This document shows, piece by piece, positions 1 through 11,220 of a DNA stretch of 64,000 nucleotides. The notes under the pieces are model-generated. The model had not been told where the DNA came from. It searched no databases and worked only from the letters and a program-made list of their open reading frames with translations. Origin of the DNA: Benincasa hispida (taxonomy: Eukaryota > Streptophyta > Magnoliopsida > Cucurbitales > Cucurbitaceae); contig NC_052351.1 of NCBI RefSeq assembly GCF_009727055.1, forward strand, positions 57,604,379 through 57,668,378, given 5' to 3'. The position numbers and the translations under genes were made by a program. The stretch's first letter is position 1, and each line of letters begins with the position of its first letter.

Positions 1-1583
1 CCGATGGTCGTGAGTTCGAGGCCCTTTCGTGGTGTTTGTAGTAGATTTCCTTTGTTTTTTTTCCTTTGTAATTTTGTTTATTTTTATTAATTAAACTAAT
101 ATAAATTAGTTATTTTAATTTAATTATTTTTTTTTCAGGTGCCAAAATTTTGTCCAATATTTCTGTTTAATTTATTATGCATTTGATGTATGTATAAATG
201 CATAATAAATTAATGGATGACTTTATATTGCATAATGTATGTCATAAAGATTTAAAATGCCGCCTTAGGATAAACATTTTGATGCATCATATTTAATATA
301 AGTATGATATTAATTATAATTGCATGATTTTATTAGCATGCTCATGCATCATAATATAAGTGTTATATTATTTTGATGTATGTTTCATTAAGCATGTTGA
401 TGCATCATACAAAGTTATAATTGTTATAACATATGGTGGAATGATGAATATGTATGTTTTTTTTTTCATGGATCACAAATGTAAGTGTTATATATTTTTT
501 TTTTAATGAAAATATACTTTGCGTTGAGCATGACACTACTTAGATAAATATAATTATTTGTTTTAATAGGATTAAAACGAATTCCATAAAAGATTAAATT
601 TATAAAATAATTGACCATAAGGGACCTTTGTATTAGAAGCGTTCTGTCTAGACTGAGGTATTTAAACTAACAGAAACGGAACACCTCTACTTGAGAACCG
701 ACCTGGAAGGTGAATTGGGCAAATATTTTATAAGCATGCAATAAATGATTGAATTTATTAAAGAGTTTAATAATGAAATCACATATATTAAAATATTCAA
801 TATAAATGTTATATTGAGCAAATTAACAAAAGACTTAGTTAAAATTAATTAGCCGTTTTTTCTAAGTTAATGAACCCATTTTTGCAAAACATTTAGTGGG
901 AGGAAAAAGACGTATGTGATGTGTCATTTTTTTCACCCACATTCTCCCTAAAAGTTCATAAGGTGAGATACATGCTTGGTCTCGTGGTGCCTTGGGTGCA
1001 CCCTCTCTTAAGAAGGTATTTGCATGAGTTAATATAAAGGTGAATGGAGAAAGTGTTTATAGTAAGTGGGAGAAGGAGATGTGTCAACATATCCTGCAGT
1101 ATCCTTCATCGGTTTGAAATGTCATTTCGATGCTCGACCTTGTGGCGCCTTAGGAGCGTCCCCCTTAGGAAGGTGTTTGTATGGGAAAGGGACATAACAA
1201 ACTCCAAAAATGGATAAGATCGCTATAATCAATTGCACCAATTATGTTCTTTCTCGAGGCAGACTGATTGGCACAGGGTTATAGGGTTGAAAATGAAAGG
1301 TTACACTTACAAGAAAACATTAAGGTAGTTAATAGTTTCTTAACCAAATCGATGATAATTAAATATTATAGGAATAAGAGTTATTCTGGTGTAATATTTG
1401 ATTGAGAATGTCTCAATTCAGTGAAGGAATAACTATTCACCCTGAGGTGACATTTATTCTGAATCACTGAAGTCTCATTGAAAAATAAAATGATGTTGGG
1501 TTCATGTTTTGCTAAACTAATTGGATCAAAATGAATTTTTTCATAAGTGTCTAAAATAAGTGATTTGTTTTTTTATTAACAGA
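1..1583 (+). other. 5' leader of copia element A (between LTR and gag)
   Basis: Non-coding, AT-rich sequence immediately upstream of a copia gag start. Blocks around 620-720 (phrases such as gggacctttgta, ttctgtctagactg, ggtatttaa) and 960-1160 recur at 26700-27250, 47636-48240 and 61590-62170, always between a PBS and a gag start. I therefore read this as the long untranslated leader typical of this copia group. The matching 5' LTR would lie left of the window. No host gene is visible. Confidence 0.6.
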
Positions 1584-1721
1584 ATGACTAGCGTAGTAAT
1601 CTCTATGCTTGGCACCGATAAACTAAAGAGCGATAATTATGCGATATGGAAGAATATGATTAACACGGTTTTAGTAAAAAACGACTTAAAATTCGTTCTG
1701 GTGGAGGAATTTATTAGGTAA
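1584..1721 (+). pseudogene. gag: Copia gag N-terminus, truncated (element A)
   Basis: An ATG at 1584 opens a 45-codon frame ending at TAA 1719-1721. Its product contains KLKSDNYAIWKN followed by LVEE, matching the copia gag N-terminal pattern seen in element D (DKFNGEGYSNWKS and LMEE). Gag normally forms the virus-like particle and runs for several hundred residues, so this is only the extreme N-terminus. About 20 bases after the stop the sequence becomes integrase (EHGITYQLL, then GTPQQNG). The rest of gag, the zinc knuckle, protease and the first half of integrase are therefore missing. It is a non-functional internal-deletion derivative. Confidence 0.75.
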
Positions 1722-1734
1722 AAGGATAAAAACA

Positions 1735-3300
1735 CTTCAATTAGATCGAGATGGAGAGTATATGATTGAACATGGAATCACATATCAACTCTTAGCGTCC
1801 GGTACACCTCAACAAAACGGTATATAAAAAAAGAGAAACAATTTTGTTCTAGGGTTATGCAATGGAGATTGTAGCATACCTTTTGAACCAAGTTCCATCA
1901 AAGAGTGTTTTTGAATTGTCTTTAGAATTATGGAGAGATCGTAAAAGTAGTTTACGACATATCAGAATTTTGGGATGTCCAGCAAATGTGCTTGTGTTAA
2001 ATCTGAAGAAGTTGGAACCACGTTCAAAATTGTGCCTCTTCGTAGGCTATTACAAAGAAACGAGAAGTGGCCGCTTTTATGATCCAAAAGAGATTAAAGT
2101 GTTTGCATTGACAAATGCAACATTCTTGGAGGAGGACTACATTAGAGAGGATAAATCAACAAGTAAAATCGTATTCAATGAACTCACCAAAGAATCTACT
2201 GATTGAAGAAGGCAACACTTCAACAAGAGTTGTTGATATTGCTTCATCGAGTCAAGCACATCCTACTATAGAGTTGTTGGAGCCTCGATGTAGTGGGAGT
2301 GTTAAACCCAACCCATTCGTTATTTGGGTTTATCTGAAACTCAAAGTATCATATAAAATGATAACGTTGAGGATCCATTGACCTACAAACAGGGAATGGT
2401 TGATGTAGACAAGGATGAATGGATTAAAGCCATGAATCAAGAAATGGAGTCTATGTACTTCGATTTTTTATGGGAACTTGTAGATCAACCTGATAGGGTA
2501 AAAGCTATAAGTTGTAAGTGGTTCTACAAGAGAAAAAGAGGTGTACATAGAAAGATGCAAACCTTTCAAGCTAGATTAATAACAAAAGGTTATACCCATG
2601 TTGAGAGGGTGGACCATGAGGAAACTTTCTCGCCTGTTGTGATGATAAAATCTATCCGGATTCTCTCATCCATTACCACATATAATGATTATGAAATATG
2701 GCAAATGGATGTCAAGACTGCTTTTTTGAATGGTAATCTTGAGGAGATAATCTACATAAGCCATAAGGAGTCATTAAACAAGGTCAAAAGCAAAATATTT
2801 GCAAGCTAAATCGTTCCATCTATGGATTAAAACAAGCATATCAATCTTTGAATATAAGGTTTGATGCCGTAGTCAAAACTTAACTTCAATCAAAATGTTG
2901 ATGAACCTTATGTTTACAAGATCATTAACACTTAGTAGCATTCTTGGTGTTGTATGTGGATGATGTCCTACTCATTGAAAATGATGTAAATATTTTGACC
3001 AAAATTAAGAAATGGTTGGCTGATCAATTCCAAATGAAAGATTTGGGTGAAGCATAATTTATTATAGAGATCTAAATCATTAGTGATCATAAGAACAAAT
3101 CTCTCTCAAGCATCATATATTGACAAAATTCTTGTAAAATATTCGATGCAGAAATTCAAGAATGGTTTACTACCTTTTAGGTATGGAATTATGTTTTCTA
3201 AGGAATAATGTCCTAAGACACTTCAAGCAGTTAAGGAAATGAGACTAATTCCTTATGCATCTGCAGTAGGTAGCTTTATGTATGCCCTACTCTGTACTAG
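1735..3300 (+). pseudogene. pol: Copia pol fragment: integrase C-terminal part and reverse transcriptase (element A)
   Basis: The fragment starts in the integrase core just before GTPQQNG (about 1800-1825). The longest integrase piece, 1862-2206, has VPSKSVFELSLELW, LGCPANVLV and LFVGYYKETRSGRFYDP, the usual C-terminal copia landmarks. RT follows at 2378-2809, with EWIKAMNQEMESM, CKWFYKRKRG, FSPVVMIKSIRI and WQMDVKTAFLNG. Further RT motifs (SIYGLKQA and YVDDVLLIEN near 2815-2980) lie in other frames separated by stops. Reading stops abruptly at 3300 in the VGSFMYALLCT region, where another repeat is inserted; the continuation is at 13089. Several stops and frameshifts rule out function. Confidence 0.85.
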
Positions 3301-3413
3301 TGTCACACCCCCTCCCAGATTACCCTTTTAGCCTAAGAAGAGATATGACTGCAATAGTTACCAACCCTTTTACTGGCACTTACTGCTTAACCAACCTGTT
3401 TAACCTATCTTAT
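3301..3413. repeat. Left edge of the nested insertion into element A
   Basis: 113 bases starting TGTCACACCCC, directly after the interrupted RT frame. They precede the end of a family B LTR at 3414. TACTAG occurs at 3295-3300 and again at 13089-13094, just before the RT/RNase H frame resumes. I cannot assign this edge to an element family; TGTCACACC resembles starts of some gypsy LTRs, but the far end does not look like a matching LTR end. Confidence 0.4.
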
Positions 3414-3991
3414 GAAGGAACTCGATTTACAAGATCCATGAGCAAGAACGGATTGTTCAAATCCTATTTCGATTGAAAACAAACGTTTACAGTAAACATA
3501 CAGTTTATGCATCTTAATAAAACTTATAGCATGCTTTTGAACAACAAAAGAGTTCAAGTAATTATACCTTTGAAGAAAATTTCTTCTTGTACAACCCTCG
3601 AACTGTCACAAACACTTCGAACAATCACGAACCCCTCGAACATCAAGAAAACTCAAACGAAAAAGTGAAGACACTACCACTTGGTGACCTTGGTATTCTC
3701 AAAGTGAGAACCCAAGGGTGGTGGGCTCTGACTATTTTGGTAGGAGGGAATTTGTGAGCTTTAGGAGGAAGACGATTGAGGAAGAAGAAGACTATCGTAT
3801 AACAAGATCACTCAATCGTGTAGACTAAAAAGTATATCGTATATGCTCTCAATCTATCATATAGATCCAATCACAAGTGGTGTAGCTTAGATATGGAATA
3901 ATAAAATCCTATTTTATTTATTCTATTTACCATAAAAAACCAACCTACCTCCCACTAAGGTAGTTAGTGAGAAAAAGTGGATTAATTATCA

Positions 3992-4194
3992 TGTTGAATA
4001 TGGAAAACCTCTTCTTACCTTGTACATATGATTTTATTCCTTGTAATTTGGGTTTATTTTTATTCTTACCATATGTACATTTTTTGACTGTTACAAGTTT
4101 TTCCATAATTAGCTATCATAGTTGTATATATAAGGGATGCTCCCTCTTATAAAATGATCACAAGAAATAAAAGAAAGAGTTCTGTATTACAACA
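3992..4194 (+). repeat. 5' LTR of the short copia element
   Basis: About 203 bp, with terminal TGTTG and CAACA as short inverted ends. It contains a TATATAAG box near 4124-4131 and AATAAAAG near 4166, plausible promoter and polyadenylation signals. Positions 4074-4194 are repeated at about 6857-6978 with few changes. Confidence 0.8.
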
Positions 4195-4207
4195 TGGTAT
4201 CAGAGCC
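4195..4207 (+). other. Primer-binding site (initiator Met tRNA type)
   Basis: TGGTATCAGAGCC lies immediately after the LTR end. This is the standard plant copia PBS complementary to the 3' end of the initiator-Met tRNA. Confidence 0.9.
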
Positions 4208-4810
4208 AACTTTATGAATATTTCCTATAGGTTTCACATTCAAGACCTTAGAAAAGAAAACAGAAAATTTCAAACATACCTAGTAGCTGGAATCAATGCA
4301 CCAGAAGAAACCTCTATCGATTCCTTGTGTGAAGCTTCACGTTCGAAGAAAAACCCATCAAGCCCAGTCAACAATCCAAAAATTTGAAGAACAAAGTCTT
4401 CGATCGACGAAACACAGCCTTTGACCGACGACCAAGAACACGTTCATCAACCGGAAGTCATCAACTGACGACCAAGAATACGTGGGTGCCTATTTCCCAA
4501 AATTGCATCTCCGCTCGTGAGTAGTCGGTGGTCGTGGGTGGAAAACGAAATCGCGGAAGTCATCGAGTGAACGGGTTAAGTTGCATCGGGTCGCATGAAC
4601 AAAGTCGGGTCGAACCGGGTCTGTGTCTTCTGGGTCGGATTGGGTTGACGAAACCTCGAGTAAACGGGTTAAGTTGCATCGGGTCGTGTGAAAGAAGTCG
4701 GGTCGAATCGAGTGAAATCGCAGGTCTGGACGAATTTTGATCAGTTTTTTATTTTTTTTCCTTTTCCTATTTCCTTCTTAATTAATTGTTTTGCCAATCA
4801 AAATTTGTTT

Positions 4811-5720
4811 ATGCCATTCATAAATTCTAACAATACTGAAGGGACCGTACTTCCAATTACTAATCACAAATTAAATGGAAGGAATTACCTATATTGGTCA
4901 CAATCAGTTATGATGTTCATATGTGAAAAAGGAAAGGAAGATTACCTGTCAAGCAAAAATCCTATCCTAGACCAAGCTGATCAAAGATACAAGACATGGA
5001 AAGCGGAAAATAATATGGTTATTTCATGGCTAATCAACTCCATGACGACAGAGATTGGTGAAGGTTTTTTTACTCTTCTCAACTGCAAGCGAAATCTGGG
5101 AAGCAGCTCGTGAAACTTATTCTGACCAAGAAAATACTGTAGAGTCATTTGAAATTGAAGGCAAAATTCATGATCTACGACAAGGGGATATGCAAGTCAC
5201 TCACTATTTTACTCAACTATCTCGACTTTGGCAGCAACTGGACATATTTGAAAGCCATAAGTGGGAATGCACTGTAGATGAAGCTACATTAAAAAAGATA
5301 GTTGAAAAGAAACGAGTGTTCAAGTTTCTGCTTGGCCTTAATAAAGAACTCGATGAGGTACGTGGTAGAATCTTAGCTATTAAACCATTACCTAACATCA
5401 GAGAAGTTTTTGCAGAAGTGAGAAGAGAAGAAAGTAGGAAGAAACTAATGTTAGAAGTGACTACCAGTTTAGAATCTGAAGGATCAGGCTTACTTGCTTG
5501 AAACCTTGGCAATGAGGTATGTACAAATACTCATGATAACTGTTACAATCGAAACCAGAACTACACAGGAACTGAGAATCGGCTATGAAGACCAAGACCA
5601 TGGTGTGAACACTGTAAAAAACCAGGACACACTAAAGAAGTGTGTTGGGATATTCATGGAAAACCTCCAAATTGGAAGCCGAACAAAGGTGCAGGAAACA
5701 GATGTGGAAAGGCCTATTAA
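4811..5720 (+). pseudogene. gag: Copia gag with zinc knuckle (short element), frameshifted
   Basis: I chose ATG 4811 because the copia-like N-terminal domain follows it directly (ITNHKLNGRNYLYWSQSV, near residues 17-34). The first frame ends at 5113. The gag_pre/UBN2-type region continues one frame over from about 5075 (TASEIWEAARETYSD through FLLGLNKELDEVRGRIL) to a stop at 5499-5501. Beyond this stop, in the same frame, is a CCHC knuckle at 5604-5645 (CEHCKKPGHTKEVC). So gag carries one frameshift and at least one nonsense codon before the knuckle. Gag would assemble particles and bind RNA; this copy cannot make the whole protein. The family assignment is firm, the lineage is not. Confidence 0.8.
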
Positions 5721-5879
5721 GCAAGTACATCATCAGAAGGTAACTTCAACCCTAAATATAATGTGTTTACTAAGGAGCAGTTGGACCTTCTCCAAAAACT
5801 ATTCGGCCAACTGAAACCTACTAAAAAAAATATCAGAAACCAGCGTAGCAACAATGACACAATCAGGTAACTTTCTTTA

Positions 5880-6201
5880 GGCCCTTAATGCAACCAAAGA
5901 AAATTGTAGTACTTGGATTATTGACTCTGGTGCATCAGATCACATGACAGGTGACATCTCACTTTTAACTAACTACACACACTGTAACAGTCAAATTACT
6001 GTAAAGATTGCTGATGGTACCTATTCTAAAGTATTGGGAATTGGCAATGTGTTTGTATCTAAAGATCTAGTATTAAAGAATGTGTTGTATGTCCCAAATC
6101 CTAAATGCAATCTTCTTTCCATAAGCAAACTAATGGAAAACTGCAGTGCAACTTTCTACTCACATAATTGCATATTTCAGTATTTGAATTCGGGAAGATG
6201 A
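5880..6201 (+). pseudogene. pol: Copia aspartic protease region (short element)
   Basis: WIIDSGASDHMTGD (Asp at 5923-5925) is the catalytic DSG triad of copia protease. It is followed by VLYVPNPKCNLLSISKL, the usual C-terminal marker before the pre-integrase domain. The segment reads openly through 6201 but is not in a continuous frame with the upstream gag. The enzyme would cleave the Gag-Pol polyprotein within particles. The triad is intact here, but there is no clean reading frame to express it. Confidence 0.8.
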
Positions 6202-6830
6202 TTGGCAATGCTAAGGAAACCTCGGGTCTCTACATACTAAATGCTCTTAAACCACAAGTCAAGGAGTTAGGTCTTAGCAAATCTCATTTTATTTCTAAAG
6301 ACTATTATGATAGTATATCTAGTACATCTAATTTTGTTGTCTCTAAAGATAATTATGTTAGTACATCTACCTTTGTTGCTTCTAAAGACAATTATGATAG
6401 TACAATAATGTTATGGCATAATTGTTTAGGACATCCCAATTTTCTATTTTTGAAATGAATGTTTCTATATATTTTCAATAAAAGTTCTCAGGTGTTTCAA
6501 TGTGAGTCTTGTGAAATGACAAAGTTGGCTCGATCCTCATATCCGGTAAGCACATATAAACCCTCTTATCCCTTTTCTATGATACATAGTGATGTTTTGG
6601 GACCTAGTAGAGTTCAGAATGTAACAGGAGCTAAATGGTTTGTTTCATTTATCGATGATCACACTAGACTTACTTGGGTGTTTTTAATGAAAGAAAAATA
6701 TGAAGTTACTTCTATATTCTAGAATCTGTTTGCCATGATTCTCAATCTTTTTAACACCAAAATCCAAATCCTTCACACTGACATGAAAAATTTTCTAAAC
6801 GAAAAAGGTACTTCTATATTCCAAGAATCC
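6168..6830 (+). pseudogene. pol: Copia pre-integrase and partial integrase (short element)
   Basis: LWHNCLGHPN (about 6410-6440) is the His pair of the zinc-binding HHCC domain; CESC follows at about 6500. The integrase core starts with MIHSDVLGP (first catalytic Asp) and FVSFIDDHTRLTWVFLM. A stop at 6722 interrupts it. The second Asp region (LHTDMKNFLNE, about 6775-6800) follows in decayed form. The catalytic Glu, the C-terminal domain and all of RT/RNase H are missing. A low-complexity echo (CACCAAAATCCAAATCCTT occurs twice, about 6755 and 6834) sits at the deletion point, suggesting repeat-mediated deletion. Confidence 0.75.
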
Positions 6831-8033
6831 TTCACACCAAAATCCAAATCCTTTTCTATGTACATTTTTTTATTGTTATAAGTTTTTCCATAATTAGCTA
6901 TCATAGTTATATATATAAGGATGCTCCCTCTTGTAAAATGATCACAAGAAATAAAAGAAAAAGTTTTGTATTACAACATATCGAATAATTAATAATATAA
7001 ATAAATATGATAACCAATTCATCATATTATATTTATAATCTATAGTTTTAATATTGCATCATATACAATATAAACTATAGTTATTTTTCTCTATTTTATG
7101 ATATTTAATATAAATCATATTTATATTAAATTTAACAACTATGAATCTTGTTCATAGAAAATATATTTGAATCACATTCAAATATTTATTCCTCCAATTA
7201 AACGACAATGTATCAAATACATTATGTCAATTATATCATGTATAATTAAATCAATTTAATTATATAATATATAATTAAATTTTCTCTTATTAATTTAAAC
7301 AATTCAAATTAACCCAAAATTTGATTCTCAACTAAAATCCTTTTGAGCTACCAAGGGGACCTTATGGACTTGTAGCTTGGAGCTCCAACGGTAAGTGAAT
7401 TTTTAATTAAACTCTTTAATTACATTATCCACCATCTGTTAACTGTCCGGCACTCCAATAAAGACCGATAGATGCACTATTCGCACTACAGATATATTTC
7501 TATATCCATTGGATAATACCAATCAACAGTATGATGACCCTTCACAAATTGTTCATAAGTATAGCTAGGCCTGATTACCGTTTGGCCCCTATAGTTACCT
7601 CTATCTCCTTAAGTACCACCGATTCATCTAATGAATAATAGATCATAGCTTCACTATGACTAAACCCCTCTCGGGCCAGGAGAGGGTGTGGCGCCATATT
7701 GTTCAAGACCTGGAATCAGCCCTTAAGGGAGCAATTTATCTACTTACCTTGCTTCGGGGAAGGGGTGAGTTCCATCTTGTGTAGCTGAGTTCCCAACTCC
7801 CCAATCAGACGAATCCCCAAAATGGTAGGCATATTGAGTCGGAGGTATGGCCACTTTCACCCATACAAATCAAAGGACCACCCTCATAGGTAGAAGTTCA
7901 CAACTCAATCAGGATTAAAGTCATGTTACCTACGGTCATCCTAATGAAATGAAAGTCTCTATTATGAATGGTGTTATATAATGAGACTAAACATTTCGTG
8001 GTCCGGTATTATACAAACTCCTTTGTATAGAAT

Positions 8034-8217
8034 ATCCCTGCTTGTAAAATTGAAAGCTTTAAAATAAGCATCATACATAAAACTGACAGTAAAACTGAAA
8101 CCTTTAACTGGAAACATAAACTTAGATAAACAACATTCACATTAAACATTATAACATAACATATCATATTTGTACATAACTGGACTATTTCTCGGTTGAG
8201 AGCGACCCTCTTGCTCT
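8034..8217. other. Unassigned AT-rich segment between two LTR copies
   Basis: 184 bases between the truncated minus-strand family B LTR and the plus-strand one. They end in gagagcgaccctctt, which resembles gagagtgaaccctctt at 10319-10334 beyond the second LTR. The segment is therefore probably the left part of the host repeat into which the plus-strand LTR went. No coding signal. Confidence 0.35.
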
Positions 8218-10316
8218 GTTGGTAATGATGCCCTAAACTCTCGTTGGGTCCTGTAGTTTGTAAATACAGTATTGAACAAATGCTTGTGGTGTAATAATAT
8301 ATGATATTTTTCTTCACTATTGTCTATGGAACATTGGATGTTTTAATTGCTTTACCACAAACCAATAAACTAAGATCCTTGGTTTTCGTTGTAACTTAAG
8401 CATGTATGTGGAGACATACAGATGGATCATGTCTTAAGTGATAACCAAAAATGGTCTGTAATATATGGATATAGGAGGAAAACCTTATCCTGGTATCGCT
8501 ACAGATGTGACCCGCTTTGTAGAATAGTTACAAGTGTTTTGACTTGCTACAGATGGTCTGATCCTGAATATTCATGTGGAGACATGCGAGTGGGGGAGTC
8601 CTACACAAAGGAATTTGTATAAGATCGGACCACGAAGTGTTATAGTCTCGATATATAACGCTGTTTTACAAAGACTTCACACCACTAGGATGACCATAGG
8701 TACTATGACCTCAATCCTGAGTGAGTTGGGAACTCCTAGCTTTGAGCGCGGTCTTTTGATTTGCATGGGTACGAGTGGCCAGATCACCAACTCAAACCTA
8801 TCACTTTGGGGATGTGTCTGATTTGGGAGCTGGGAACTCAGCTACACAAGATGGAATTCATTCCTTCTCCGAAGCAGGGGTAAATAGATAGATTAATCCC
8901 TTAAGGGGTGATTATAGGGATTGAACGATGTGGTGTCACATACCTTCTCATGGCCCAAGAGGTGTCCACACATAGTAGAACTATGTTGTATTGTTCATTA
9001 GAGGTATCTGTGGTACTTAAGAAGTTAGATGTAACTACAGGCACAAAACGGTAAATTGGTCCAGCTGTACTTATGAACATCTATGAAGGGCTATCGTACT
9101 GTTGATTGGTTATATCCGATGGACACAAAAATATATATATGGTAAGAAGAGCGCAGCTGTCGATCTATAGTGGAATGTCTGGTAGTTAACGAATGGTGGA
9201 TCTCGTGACTAAAGGGTTTAGTCAGCTATTCACGTATCGTTGGAGCTTCGAGCCATAGGTCTATAAGGTTCCCTTGGTAGCTCAATGGATTCAAGTTTAG
9301 AATCAGTTTTTGAGTTAGTTTGAAGTGTTCAAATTGACAAGAGGGAGTTTGATTATATATGATATAATTAAACGGGTCAATTATATATGATATAGTTGAC
9401 ATGATGTATAAGATACATTTATTGGAGGAAAAGGATATAAATTTGATTTATATCTAGTGGAGAAGAAAAGGACTATGGTTTATATGTTGCATTTGATGTG
9501 ATATTAAACTATAGGTTATAAATATAATATGATTATATTTATTTTTTAATTTAACAATTAAGGGATAATTGTTGGCGGTTTTTTCTCCCTAATCGAATGA
9601 GATAGTGGGAGGTTGCATTCAGTTCTCGTAAATGAAGGATAAAATGAAAATAGTTTTCATTTTGCAAGACATCAGACATTCTCTTACCGATTGAGTATAC
9701 TACCCATTGCCTAGCAAACCGAGAGCATACACAACAGCTCAAAGTTTACTAAACGATCGTGTACATGCGCACATTTTCTAAATGATCTCATAGTTTTACC
9801 TAAACGATCATCTAGCTTTTTCTAAGCGATCGCGTGCCCGAGCGTTTTACTAAACGATCGTTTATAAGATCAGCCCCAGTTTACTACACGATTGTGTACC
9901 TTTACCTAAATGATCAAGTAGCTGTCTATATGATAGACTTTCGATATCTCCCACTTGCTTGGTCGTGGTAAATGATCATTCCTTCCTTCTTCCCTCTACC
10001 AAATCCAACAGAGCGTACACCTCTTGGATTCTTACTCCAAGAATACTGAGGTTTCTAAGTGATTGTGTCCTTCATTGTTGCCTTTTTTCGTGAGGAGTCC
10101 GTTCGTGGGTAGATGAAAGCAAGATTTGGTGGACGATAGGCTTGGGATCTCAGCGACAGCGAGATTGGCTGGATTGACGAGAGCGAGATTGAAAGTGAAG
10201 AAGAGTTCTTCATCTGGTATGTATCTCGTTCCTTTGTTGTTGAAAGTTCAAAGCATGACGTAATTTGTTGTTAAATGCATAACTAGTATATTTGATTGTG
10301 ATACTTAGTCTTTTAT
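8218..10316 (+). repeat. Copia LTR family B, plus strand, apparently solo and 3'-truncated
   Basis: It begins TGTTGGTAATGATGCCCTAAA and follows the same sequence order as the copies at 35011, 44040 and 58043: the GCATGTATGTGGAGACATACA block, the GTACTTAAGAAG block, then the ACGATCGT motif cluster at 9745-9925. Similarity is lost before the expected LTR end, and neither PBS nor gag follows. It is best read as a decayed solo or truncated LTR. Confidence 0.7.
9745..9930 (+). repeat. ACGATCGT-type motif cluster in a family B LTR
   Basis: About seven copies of taaACGATCGT-like words spaced roughly 20-35 bases (for example AAACGATCGTGTAC, AAACGATCATCTAG, AAGCGATCGCGTGC). Clusters occur at the same place in the LTRs at 36590-36780, 45505-45680 and 59500-59670. 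Confidence 0.7.
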
Positions 10317-10414
10317 TTGAGAGTGAACCCTCTTTTCAGGTCTCTACCTTACTTTACTGCATTACTACTTAGCTGGGAGAAGAAACCCTTTTGTATAACT
10401 CTCTATACTATTCT

Positions 10415-10560
10415 AGGTTAAGGTGTGTCGCATTTGTCTACTACCTTTTACTAGTTTTCCTCATACTATACCAGGTTGAGGTGTGTCGCATTTGTCTACT
10501 ACCTTTTACTAGTTTTCCTCATACTATACCAGGGAGGTGTGTCCCCCTCTTTCCATCACC
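10415..10560 (+). repeat. Tandem repeat, about 57-bp unit
   Basis: Unit starts at about 10415, 10473 and 10531. The first two are nearly identical (aggtt, gaggtgtgtcgcatttgt, ctactaccttttactag); the third is degenerate. Confidence 0.75.
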
Positions 10561-10680
10561 TTGCCTTGTAGTTCCCTAGGATAAGGTTTGTCACCTTTAT
10601 CCATCACCTTCCTCCTTGTCTTAGCTATCCTACGTGCAAGTAGATTGGATCCTATCATCAGAACTTATATCTAGAACTTA

Positions 10681-10848
10681 GCTCCAGTACCTTCACATTT
10701 AGTTCTTTAGTACTGAGCTATCATATCTAAGAATGAGCTCTAGTACCTTCACATTTAGTTCTTCAGTATTGAGCTATTCATATCAAAGATTGAGCTCCAG
10801 TACCTTCACATTTAATCCTTCAGTACTGAGCTATTCATATATTCTAAG
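10681..10848 (+). repeat. Tandem repeat, 56-bp unit, three copies
   Basis: GCTCCAGTACCTTCACATTT or a one-base variant starts at 10681, 10737 and 10793, exactly 56 apart. Each is followed by the same agtt-ctt-agta-tgagcta block. Confidence 0.85.
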
Positions 10849-11184
10849 GCACATTCTTACCTCTATATGAATTAGTTGCCCTAAGGCATTCAGCACTAAA
10901 ACATACTCCTGATCATTGAAGTAATGAACATAACATACTTAGTAGAATTTTAAGACAATGCATAAACATGCCATAAAAGATAGATGCATTACTTTGGAAA
11001 CTATTTGAGAATAGTTGTCATAAATAGCTTTCAATAATTATGAATTGCTAAACCATTCATAAAGCATTTACAAATCATTTATAGAATTTAAATTCACTCA
11101 CTGTCTTTGGTAATTCTCTTAATGTACTCTTCCTTTTGATGTCAAACCTGTGGACATCACAATGCGTTCTATCCATTAGCATTG

Positions 11185-11220
11185 GTCTCTTATACACATC
11201 TAGATGTGTATAAGAGACAG
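11185..11220. other. Nextera/Tn5 mosaic-end junction (sequencing artefact)
   Basis: A 36-bp palindrome formed by 17 bases of the reversed Tn5 mosaic end and a complete mosaic end AGATGTGTATAAGAGACAG. This is the known mate-pair circularisation junction, not plant DNA. The same about 90-bp sequence (tcactgtctttgg ... cattagcattgg) stands on both sides, at about 11097-11184 and 11221-11307. Confidence 0.95.

Larger units (their letters stand above)
3992..6978 (+). mobile_element. Short-LTR copia retrotransposon, internally deleted
   Basis: The left LTR (3992-4194, TGTTG...CAACA) is followed at once by an initiator-Met PBS, then gag, zinc knuckle, protease and the first part of integrase. The right end (about 6857-6978) repeats the last about 120 bases of the LTR and ends in TTACAACA. 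RT and RNase H are absent, so the element jumps from integrase to a truncated 3' LTR. Flanks are TATCA (3987-3991) and TATCG (6979-6983), a 4/5 match consistent with a 5-bp target duplication. It is inserted in the minus-strand family B LTR, whose similarity resumes on each side. Confidence 0.8.
3414..8033 (-). repeat. Copia LTR family B, minus strand, interrupted and truncated
   Basis: 3414-3991 plus 6979-8033 read, on the minus strand, as the family B LTR also present at 44040-46150 and 58043-60133. Its LTR end (TGAAGGAACTC on the plus strand at 3414) matches the complement of the end at 46150. Complementary blocks include the ATGACC-TAGG region near 7960 and the TTCAAGACCTGG region near 7705. 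A short-LTR copia element sits at 3992-6978. The outer start is missing: similarity stops near 8033. Confidence 0.65.
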
